A stretch of 64,000 bases of DNA, taken from Aphidius gifuensis. Its lineage: Eukaryota; Arthropoda; Insecta; Hymenoptera; Braconidae. Shown here one piece after another: positions 37,751 through 47,295 of this stretch (the first letter of the stretch is position 1; each line of letters begins with the position of its first letter). The translations under genes and the position numbers were made by a program. The notes below the pieces were generated by a model, which saw only the letters and a list, made by a program, of their open reading frames with translations, had not been told where the DNA came from and searched no databases. The DNA lies in assembly GCF_014905175.1 (NCBI RefSeq), contig NC_057790.1:24516469-24580468 (forward strand), written 5' to 3'.

Positions 37751-38925
37751 TTAAAAAGGACAACATTTATTTTTTTTTGGACGGCAACGGTTGTTATAAT
37801 CAATAAATAGAAATCCAGCATTTTTTAGCAGCAGAGATAAATCATCATCAACAATTAAGCTCGTGTCAAATTCATTTGGTTCTGCCGAAATAGTTTGACT
37901 CTGCAAAAAAAATTATTTATAAGTATACATATATATTTGAAGAATTGTCATCATTTTTTGTAATAGATATAAAGTTAAACTTACACGAGCGATTGCTTCT
38001 GGAGTTCTAAAAATTCCACATACGTACATGTTTCGATTATAAAATTTCAGTTCAGCCAATGTATTAGAAACGCTACTCAATGAATCGATTAAATTAATAG
38101 GTATATATTTTACTCTATAGCTTGAAAATTCAATTCTTAATATTTCCAGTTTTAATAGGCGTGAAAATACATCAACTAATATTTTAGAATCAACATACTG
38201 GAATCTCATGCAAAGTTTTTTCAAGTTTGGACAAGATTCATTGATAACTGGTGCTATGTTACAATGACCATAAGCTGTTAAATTTATTTCTGTTAAATAA
38301 CGACCACATTTATGAAGCAGCGAACTAACAAAACTAAATGCTTTATCGGGTGAAAATTTTAGGTACAGTGCACACCGATTATTATCTGCAAAAGTTTGTC
38401 TAAGTTCTTTTACATTATTCCAAGAATATCCAAGGGCGTTTTTCCATTTTTTACATACTAAAAAAATAAGTTAATTGTCATTACTGAATATAATTTTTTA
38501 AATTAAATAATTGATATGTTGTAATAATAATTATTTTACCCAGCGCAACTTTTGATCTTTCAAATGGTGACAAGTACATGAATATTTCAGCCAGGCAATC
38601 ATCATTGACACGGTTCATTATCATATTTTCGACGTATGAATCGTCATCTCGATACACATAGTATTCCTAAAAAGAATAAGCAATATTTATAAATATATTT
38701 AATATAACGATATAATTTAAAAACTAATTCATCTGGGGTGCGTTCCAGTAGGGAATCGCAGTCTTGTTTTTTGCGCATGTGTTAACTGCAAATGTTTTTT
38801 GGACTAACCTCGTTATCCTCTTTGTCTAGGGAATATTTCAATGTGTTATTTGTTGCCTTATACTTTTTTAAAATGATCGGTTTTACAAAGTATCTTGGGT
38901 TCCTGTAAAATTCGGTTCGACTCAT
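37751..38925 (-). CDS. F-box/LRR protein, array copy 6
   Basis: Exons 38925-38809, 38666-38540, 38457-37985 and 37900-37751; 288 aa, intact. Exon 1 begins MSRTEFYRNPRYFVKP. The LRR part has its own changes (YVDSKILVDVFSRLLK, LEILRIEFSSYRVKY, LAELKFYNRNMYVCGI). The last exon begins SQTISAEPNEFDTS and ends in NKCCPF. F-box exon as in the other copies. SCF substrate adaptor by inference. Confidence 0.82.
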
Positions 38926-39084
38926 ATTTAATAAAATTAAAACGGGGTATCCACTATAACCAAGTTGTGTTCTAATAAAGGCGCTTTGACTGTTTTATCC
39001 TTCCGTGAGCTAATGTGTGATGAGAATATGCAACTTGATATCAAGAATATTGACATAATGAGTAATGGCCAATGGTGTGCGGTG

Positions 39085-39190
39085 GTGTGCGGACATACCG
39101 ATTTACACCGATTCACATAAACGAGAGAGAGAGAGAGAGAAAGAGAGGAAGACGATTAAACGATAACGTGGGTCGTTAAAGGCCCCATTC
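39085..39190 (-). promoter_or_regulatory. Promoter module of copy 6
   Basis: CCGATTYACA repeats (39098-39118), GA tract (39123-39150), ACGATAACGTGGGTCG; about 165-270 bp upstream of the ATG at 38925. Almost identical to the copy 1 module. Confidence 0.45.
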
Positions 39191-39392
39191 AAAACAAAAT
39201 AGACAATCTGCGCCAATTACTTATAATAAATAAGTTACTGTAGAATAAAAAAAAAAAAAAAGGAAAATTAAAAATTTTTCGTGGCCTGTTATTATTATTA
39301 TTATTATTATTATGTGGTATCTCCTGAAACTATTTATTGTAATAATAATTCGATAACACCGGTAGAGTTTATTTGGAATTTGTACTAAGGTT

Positions 39393-40130
39393 GTCCCTAC
39401 TATAGCCAGTTTTTGGACGAATAAAATTTGGATATAAACCTTTCGGTTTATCAAGATCTTTCAATACTCTTCTTACTTGTTCAACTTTTTTTCCGAATAT
39501 TGGATTACCAGTAATGTCACTCAAATAAGAAAATTCAAGAAATTAAATTAAATAAAATTATAAATAAAATTTTATTATTCTATGCATGACATCAAATTTA
39601 TAATTTATCATCAGCTTTTATATATTTTAATTTCATTTGAAATATTAACAAATTTTTTTTCTAATTTTTTTTTATCTCGTATAAAATTAACAAAAATTTC
39701 ACTAAAAGTGGTTGTATATATTTATTTTTCACTTTATAATTAGTTCAGAGGATAAAAAAATTTCCAATTTTGTAATACTATAATGAGAAAAAGAAAAAAC
39801 GAAGTAATATTAATCAAAGTTTTGAAAAAAAAAAAAAAAAAAATGAATAAACAGTCTAATGAAAATAGCTTCATAATTTTAACAACATAAAGAAAGAAGT
39901 ATATAAAATACAAAATATTTATTTTTTAAATTATGTGAAAAAAAAACTTAAATGACCTTTTTCAATCAATTTTTTTTTCTTCTATTCTTTATTAAATTGA
40001 GATTTTATTTATTATTATTATTATTTTACTAACAACTGACTTCAGTGTAAAAACTGATGGGTATTTCCAGTTTTTGTTTCAAATACTGGTATCATTCGTT
40101 TACCAATTTGTAAAGCTTTTTTAGGAAACA
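39393..40130 (-). pseudogene. GH47 mannosidase fragments, unit 6
   Basis: Exon b (about 39540-39393) is truncated at the same point as in unit 3 (after a CAAATAAGAAAATTCAAGAAATTAA-type junction) and is joined to the same downstream DNA. Exon a (about 40130-40035) is the same decayed version as in unit 2, including the same changes. The unit is therefore a mosaic of other units. Confidence 0.78.
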
Positions 40131-40692
40131 TTTTGCGTTAAATTGTCAGACCATATTCATTTATTATTTTTCTTTTTCAACGATATAACCAGCTCGTATA
40201 TCACAGTGGCACCAGAGTTCTCATTAAATTTAGTAATTGTCAATATAATCAGGATTTTATAAACTCCTGATACCTCTTTATTACTGTTTATATTTATATT
40301 TATTTATCTTTTTCAAATACAATGGTATTATATCTAACTTGATTATTTCAATTGAAAATTAATAGTTGTAATTTGATCAAAATATGTAATATATGTTAAG
40401 TATGGTAGTGATTCATATTATTTTATACCAAGTATAAATGAAACACGTAACTTGAATTTTTTTTTTCGGCTTCTGCTACTTTTTCGTTAAATAATTCACA
40501 AGTTATAGGTGATTTTACAATTGATAAAAATCTTCTACATTTTAAGAATTTTTGTGACTGAATCATCAGTAATTTTATTACTGTGTGGTAAATTTAACAT
40601 TTTTTTAATTAAGGATTCAGTGACGTGACTATATAATCAAGAAGATGGAGACATTTTATGTTTAAATTTTACTGAGACTTTGGCTTTAATTC

Positions 40693-41929
40693 TTAAAAAG
40701 GACAATATTTGTTTCTTTTTGGACGGCAACGGTTGTTATAATCAATAAATGGAAATCCAGAATTTCTTAGCAGCAGAGATAAATCATCATCGTCAACTAC
40801 GCTGAAGCTGGCAAGTTCATTTGGTTCATCCCAATTAGTTTGTATCTGCAAAAAAATTCATAAGTATATATATATATTTAAAGAATTTTCATTGTTTTTT
40901 GTTTGTTGTAATAGATAAAAACTTAAACTTACACGAGCGATTGCGTCTGGACTTTTCGAGATTCCACATGCGAACATGTTATGATTATAAAATTTCAGTT
41001 CAAGCAATGTATCAGAAACGCAACTCAATGAATCGATTAAATTAATAGGTATAAATTCTTCTCTATAAGTTGAAAATTCAATTCTTAATACCTCCAGTTT
41101 TAATAGGCGTGAAAATACATTAACTAATATTTTTGGATCAACATACTGGAATCTCATGCAAAGTTTTTCCAGGTTTGGACAAGATTCATTGATAACTGGT
41201 GCTATGTTACAATGACCATAAGCTGTTAAATTTATTTCTGTTAAATAACGACCACATTTATGAAGCAGCGAACTAACAAAACTAAATGCTTTATCGGGTG
41301 AAAATTTTAGGTACAGTGCACACCGATTATTATCTGCAAAAGTTTGTCTAAGTTCTTTTACATTATTCCAAGAATATCCAAGGGCGTTTTTCCATTTTTT
41401 ACATACTAAAAAAATAAATTAATTGTCATTACTAAATATAATTTTTTAAATTAAATAATTGGTATGTTGTAATAATAATTATTTTACCCAGCGCAACTTT
41501 TGATCTTTCAAATGGTGACAAGTACATGAATATTTCAGCCAGGCAATCATCATTGACACTGTTCATTATAATATTTTCGACGTATGAATCGTCATCTCGA
41601 TACACATAGTATTCCTAAAAAGAATAATCAATATTTATAAATATATTCAATATAGCGATATAATTTAATAATTAATTCACAAGCATCCCTGGTAGAAATG
41701 CTCCGTCGAATCAACGTCGGGCCCGACTTAATATCGAGATAACATGTATATATACGATTCCACGGAGCATTTCTACCAGGGATGTCTTAACTGCAATTCT
41801 GTTTGGACTAACCTCATTATCCTTTTTGTCTAGGGAGTATTTCGATGTGTTATTTGTTGCCTTATATTTTTTTAGAATGATCGGTTTTACAAAATATCTT
41901 GGGTTCCTATAAAATTCAGTTCGACTCAT
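40693..41929 (-). CDS. F-box/LRR protein, array copy 7
   Basis: Exons 41929-41813, 41614-41488, 41405-40933 and 40845-40693; 289 aa, intact. Exons 3 and 4 are nearly the same as copy 1 (LEVLRIEFSTYREEF, HNMFACGISKSPDAIAR). Intron 1 carries a small inserted element with terminal inverted repeats (41685-41783), absent from all other copies. In the F-box exon the conserved Arg codon before VNDD is changed to Ser (NSVNDD). Confidence 0.82.
41685..41783. mobile_element. MITE-like element with ~29-bp terminal inverted repeats
   Basis: Ends CATCCCTGGTAGAAATGC... and its exact reverse complement; the first 23 bp of the arms match perfectly and the match extends to 29 bp with one mismatch. The interior holds a 12-bp palindrome GTCGGGCCCGAC. 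Comparison with other copies suggests insertion within intron 1 of copy 7; a 2-bp AT flanks both CCCTGG ends and could be the target duplication. It carries no coding capacity. Superfamily unassigned. Confidence 0.75.
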
Positions 41930-42097
41930 ACTTACATAATAAAATTAAAACGGGGTATCTAATACAATAATAGAGTGTATGTATAATAGAGGAGCTTTGG
42001 CTGTTTTATTCTTTACTGATGAGAATATGCAAGAATTTGTGGCTATAATAAGTAATGGTCAATGGTGTGTGGACTGTGTGGACACACTGATTCACGT

Positions 42098-42140
42098 GAA
42101 CGAGAGAGAGCAATACGACAACGATAATGCGTGTCGCTAG
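42098..42140 (-). promoter_or_regulatory. Promoter module of copy 7, decayed
   Basis: A short GA tract (42102-42110) and ACGATAATGCGTGTCG, about 170-210 bp upstream of the ATG at 41929. The module is cut by the element that follows. Confidence 0.35.
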
Positions 42141-42232
42141 CATGAAGACTAGAGAACAGGAGGCCGAACTTGGGTATTTCAGATGGGACGGTATTTGTCG
42201 CCGAATTATGAGGGTCCTGTTCTCTAGTCTCC
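42139..42232. mobile_element. Short hAT-like MITE with 8-bp target duplication
   Basis: Terminal inverted repeats share GAGACTAGAGAACAGGA-type ends (left AAGACTAGAGAACAGGA, right the complement of GAGACTAGAGAACAGGA, two mismatches over 21 bp). GTCGCTAG stands on both sides. Copy 5 has a single GTCGCTAG followed directly by TTTGCTA at the matching place, which is the empty site. An 8-bp duplication is typical of hAT (and P) elements. Only about 90 bp, so non-autonomous. Confidence 0.8.
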
Positions 42233-42552
42233 ATAGTCGCTAGTTTGCTAAATGTAAATATTCAAAAAAAAATAGACAATCTGTGACAATTACTAATAGA
42301 ACGGTATTTTGTTATTAAAAACGGCAATAGAAATAAATACTTGTTAATAATCAGGAGTTTACTTTTTTATTACTCTATTTATTTATTTTTTTTTTTTTAA
42401 ATAATATCTAACTTTATTATTTTAATTAAAGTGATTGTTATAATTTGATGAAAATATGTTAGTGATACGTACTAAAAAATAAATAAATCGTCATTACTAA
42501 ATAACTTTTTAAATCGAATAACCGATATGATATAATTATCATACCCAATGCA

Positions 42553-42904
42553 ACTTTCGGTCTTTCAAAAGGTGATAAATACATGAATATCTCAGTCAGG
42601 CAATACTCATCGACTTATCAGCGTGTGAATTTTTATTTTGATCCTGATCGTATTTCTAGAAAAAAATAATCAATATTTAATAATAATAAAAATATAATGC
42701 AATATTTATAATTTAAAAACATCCGTGCTGACTGCAATTTTTTGGGCTAACCTCATTATCCAGCTTTTTGTCTACGAAACATTTTGATATTTTACTTGGA
42801 TTCATATAACATTTGCTTGTAACTTTATGTTTTTTTACATGGATCGGTTTTAAAAACTTTGATTTACGATACTTTTGGATGTTGTAATACTTAGCTTGAC
42901 TCAT
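42553..42904 (-). pseudogene. F-box/LRR pseudogene, copy 8 (exons 1-2 only)
   Basis: Exon 1 (42904-42752) encodes MSQAKYYNIQKYRKSKFLKP, longer and diverged but clearly related to exon 1 of the intact copies, with the same donor. Exon 2 (about 42660-42553) still reads CLTEIFMYLSPFERPKVAL but only after a frameshift; the phase expected from exon 1 runs into a stop. Exons 3 and 4 are deleted: DNA jumps from the intron 2 acceptor region (about 42470) to sequence normally found downstream of the gene. Confidence 0.8.
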
Positions 42905-43424
42905 ATTTAATAAAATTAAAAGGTGGTATATACTATAAACAAGTTTTGGTTCAATATAATAGCTGAGTTTTTGCTGCTTCCTTCTTTCGTGATCTTAGTG
43001 TTATGATCACGTCAAGAGTTCAAATGTTTGATTTTTTATAAAAGACCGTTAACTACCACAAAAAACTAGGTATAATCTAGTTCTAGCGTGTGTGGACAGC
43101 GTACAGCGGGTAATTTAAACATTCTAATTATGATTATTTATAAATTAAAATTAAATAAATTGAAGAATCGAAAATATTATTGACATTTTTCAAATTATTT
43201 ATTATCAATTTAATCCTGAAAAAAATAAATGTATTATTAAAAAAAACATACAATGATTGTTTACAGAAAAATTTCAGCAATAACATTATGTTAGAAGAAA
43301 CATAGTAGAAAAAAAATTGCAATTTTTCAATTACGTTTTATAAAACAAAAAAAAAAAAAAAAAAAATGTAAATTGAGTTGTCGTCTATTTTTTTTGTAAT
43401 TATTATCGAAAGGTAAAAAGTTAT

Positions 43425-43519
43425 ACCTTTGTTTTTTTTTTTACATAGATCGGTGCTGAACGTTTTACAAAGTTTGGTTTGCGATATTTTTGGGTGTTAT
43501 AATACTCAGCTCGATTCAT
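43425..43519 (-). pseudogene. F-box/LRR exon 1 relic, copy 9
   Basis: The minus strand reads MNRAEYYNTQKYRKPNFVKR, similar to exon 1 of copy 8. No other exon follows. Upstream DNA still shows CATGAACGATAACAAGTGTCGCC (about 43726-43748), the remnant of the promoter motif. It marks the right edge of the array. Confidence 0.65.
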
Positions 43520-43878
43520 AAATTTAACAAAATTAAAAGGTGATATCCATTATAATCGAGTTTTGGTTTATAATAAAATAGGAGTTTTGGCTGCTTTCTT
43601 CTTCTTTCGTGATCTTAGCGTTATGAGCGCGTATAAAGTTTAAATTCTTGATTTTTTGAAAGACCGCTTGGCGCTTACTACTAGAAAAACCTAGGTATAA
43701 TCTAGGTCTAGCGTGGCAGCGTTTACATGAACGATAACAAGTGTCGCCATTTTACTAAAGGTAAATATCCAAAAAACAGACAATCTGCGACAATTACTAA
43801 TAATAAATATTTGCAAATATTGATGGTTACATTAACCAATTTATTTATTTTCGAATAATTTTAAAATAAATTATAAAT

Positions 43879-44882
43879 ATGTCACATAATTTGTTAAAAA
43901 CATTGACATTTGTAAGGACAAATATTTTACAAAAATTTCCTGTTAATTGTAATACAAGATGTTATGGAATTACTCAAGGAAATATAACAAGGTAATAAAA
44001 ACACTTTGTACTGCAACAATTATATTTTTTATATTTAAAAAAAAAACTGAATTTAATTTTTATAAATTTATCATCAACAGATTAAACAATATTTCTCAAA
44101 AGTTGAATGAAAACTTTAAAAAAAATTCAATATTATTGACACAACAGTTGAGAAATGTTCATCACTCACATCTTGATGTCAATACAAATATTATAAACAA
44201 TGTGATACTTTGGAAACATGATGGCACTAAATACATGAAAAATATTACAATATTTGGAATATTTCAATTAGTTGTTTTAACTGGTTTTAGTTTTAGTGTT
44301 TTACATTTAATACCAACAAAAAATATTGATGAAACTTATTTAGATTATTTGAGTCATGCATATTTTGGAATATCAGTTGTTGCTATTCCACTTATAACTG
44401 GTAATTATAAATAATAGATTTAGGGTAATCATCATCATTACATGAATAAATGAATATAGATTTTTTAAAAAATTTATTTTTAAGGTATCATTGCAATGAT
44501 CTTGATAAGATTTTACGTACACCGATCAGTCAAGACAATTATTCTTAACAGAGGAGGAAAAAATATAACACTCATTACGTATCATATGTGGAAAGGTGCT
44601 ACATCAAAAGTTGTTCCTGTTGATGATGTAAGTTTTCATAAAAAAAAACCTTTTCTTTATAATAATAAAAAATTAATTATTTTAATTAATGTTATTTATT
44701 TACAGATTGTTATTAGACGTAGCAGATCAGAAGTTAAAAATTATATGCCATTAAATATTAAAAGTACACGTCTTTATCATTTGTTAGATGGAAATGGTGT
44801 TTTTGTTAATCCAGATTTATTTGATCATACAATTGGCTATGACAAGGAAAAAGCAGAACAAGCTGCTAGAAAAAAAAAATGA
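43879..44882 (+). CDS. TMEM223: Transmembrane protein 223, mitochondrial
   Basis: Mitochondrial inner-membrane protein; the human protein is linked to cytochrome c oxidase (complex IV) assembly and COX1 synthesis. Coding exons 43879-43991, 44081-44400, 44485-44627 and 44706-44882 join in frame, 250 aa. The N-terminus (MSHNLLKTLTFVRTNILQKF) is basic and hydroxylated without acids, like a mitochondrial presequence. DVNTNIINNVILWKHDGTKY matches the family start, followed by two hydrophobic segments (about residues 93-115 and 130-160). The C-terminal half has LNRGGKNITLITYHMWKG, PLNIKSTRLYHLLDGNG and LFDHTIG, all TMEM223 hallmarks. The product ends in a Lys-rich tail. Single-copy housekeeping gene at the right border of the F-box array. 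Confidence 0.9.
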
Positions 44883-47295
44883 GGTTTATTTATTAATTAA
44901 GTAAAAAAGATTCAGTGTAATTATTTTGTATTATTAATAAATACTTTTATTAAAATTATATGAAAAACATATTTGATTATTAAAAAATAATAATTAAAAA
45001 TTAATATTTTCATTATTTTTTTATTTTAAATGATATTAGTGATTAGAAAATAGCCAACTTAATTGGCTGAGTCACATTGATTTATCAAGATTCCTTCACC
45101 ATCATCATCAAGATTGGACACATATTAAAAATAAAATTTAAACCGTGTTGGCATTGTCTTTCAGATGCTTCTAAAAATGAAGCTCATATCATCATTCAAC
45201 TTAAAAAGTTGAAGTCGAAACACAGGTGAACTACAATCAAAAGAAAAAAAAAATAATGCAACACTGTGCAAGATGATTGTTGCTGGAGGCTAAACAATAT
45301 AAATTACGATGCCTTTTTTCACTTTTTAAATGTCTCTTTAATGAATAAATAACAACTGATACTCTCTGATTGATTAAATATCATTTAAATATAATTTTAA
45401 TAATATATTTTCGATTTAAATCCTGGTAGAAATATTCCTCTCCAACTTTCTCTGCTTTTTTTTTTTTCGTCCAGGAAATTACTCCGTTCATTCTCCGTTC
45501 TTTCTCCGTCTTTTTTAATGATCAAGTCCAGCTCCGTAAAATCACAAATACAAATGAGAAAAAAAAACATAAAATTCGGAAAGAAGATAAAATAATATTC
45601 ATATTAAAATTATAGTAAAATTGTTGTTTATAATCAATATAATAAAATAATAACAATAAATACATTTTTTTTTTAAATTAAATATTAAAGTTTTGACATT
45701 AATAATTTTAAATAATTTTAAAATCAAATATATTCTTAAATAATAATAATGATATTTCTTTTTATTTTATAATTTGTTTTTTTTTTTAAATGTTTTGTTG
45801 GATTTATATTCGTGTTTTTATTGATTTTATTTTTTTTCGGTTTTTTATTTTCATTTTGATTTATGTACACATAGTATTTCATGATAATTTAAATTACTTA
45901 AATAAACATTTAATAATAAAATTGTGTTTTTTTTTTTTATTTTGTTTTTGTTGTTGTTTTAGCTAAGATATTAATTTTTATTTGTTAATTTTTATAACGA
46001 TTAAACTATGTCATAAGATCATGTAAAAACTTTCAATTGTAATTTTTTTTATATTTCACTGGAACTATGGTTAATTACTTATAGATTGTAATTATTAATT
46101 CTAATATAATTATATAAAGTAGGAAATATTTATAATATAATTTTTAAACTTTTATTTTTTTTTTTTTTGCTTTTCGTTTATTCTTTGAGTATTTTCTTTT
46201 TTTTTCTTTCTAATTATTTGACGTATAATTACTTGGGTTCTCTCCACACACCCAATCAATTATACAATATTTAAAAATTATCATTTTTTTTTTCCATCGA
46301 AGAAAAGAAAAAAAAAATTAATAGAAAATTTTATTTTTAAATATTTAATTATATATACAACACACTTTTTGCTTTTACGTTGTAACATGCACGTCATTTA
46401 TAACAACAAAAAAAAATTTATTATTTTTTTACTACATTCAACATTAACATTATTTTTTTATATTCATTTTAAATTTTTCTTTCTATTTAAATCATTGTTA
46501 TTATTATTTTTGTTTTTTCCTACAAATAAGGCACCTTCGACAATACTACCAGTCGAATATATTATTCAAATATTTACCAGTCATGAGAAACAAAAAAAAT
46601 AAATATATTTTAAAACTGCTGATTATATCAGTCAACTTGCAAATAATAAATTTGTTCCTCGCGCTTGGTTTAACAATCGGACTTTAAAGATTTTTATTTT
46701 TTAAATATTATAATCTATGTATAATTAAAGATATTAAATAAATCATCAAGATAAAAATATATGTACACAATGTAGTTGTTTTTTTAAAAAAACGAAAAAA
46801 GATAATAAATTTTTTTTGTTTATAAATTTTTAAATATATTGCCTTTGAACAATTTCAATATGTATTTTTATAAATTAAATTTTTTCATAAGCGTATTATA
46901 ATACACGGTTATTAAGCAAAATGAATATAATTTTACAAAGAGATTGAATTATTTAAATTTTTTCTAATTAATTTTTTTTAGTACACACAACTCTTGTCGT
47001 TAATTGTTATCGAAAAAAAAAAAAACGTTATATATTATTTGTGCTTTTTTATTTTAATAAATGTTTATGTCAAATATTTGTTTTTGTTTTTTATGTAGAT
47101 TTAATACCAAAAGAATGATTGTTATTTGTTTTTCAAATTTTTCTTCTGGAAGAATTGGAATATACAAAATGAGAGATGATTGAATTTACAGTAAATGTGT
47201 TAACCAAGAAATAATAAAATTTCAAGATCAAAATAATGATATTTTAAATATTTGTTTTTGTTTAACGATACACAAAGATATTTTTTATTATTTAT
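44883..47295. other. Convergent intergenic region: TMEM223 and PI4KB 3' ends
   Basis: TMEM223 comes from the left and PI4KB from the right, so both 3' UTRs fall here. AATAAA follows the TMEM223 stop at about 44937. No coding sequence is supported. At about 45421, CCTGGTAGAAATATTCC resembles the terminal repeat of the MITE at 41685 (15 of 17 bases), followed by an 11-bp tandem motif (CTCCGTTC-type) at about 45480-45515; this may be an old related element. TTCAACTT/AAGTTGAA forms a small hairpin at about 45197. Confidence 0.5.

Noticed and set aside
20640..40130. Functional mannosidase gene interleaved with the F-box genes
   Set aside because: Only two or three exons per unit, with frameshifts and stops, and no catalytic-domain remainder.
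20640..40130. Functional coupling of F-box proteins and mannosidase in glycoprotein degradation
   Set aside because: The idea is tempting because sugar-binding F-box proteins act after mannosidases, but these F-box proteins are of the LRR type and the mannosidase pieces are dead.
22805..41929. One large F-box gene with alternative exons instead of seven genes
   Set aside because: Each unit has its own promoter module, start codon, four exons and stop codon in order.
20640..43519. Integrated polydnavirus segment or other viral origin of the array
   Set aside because: No viral gene, packaging or direct-repeat boundary is visible; exons and introns are those of an ordinary duplicated insect gene.
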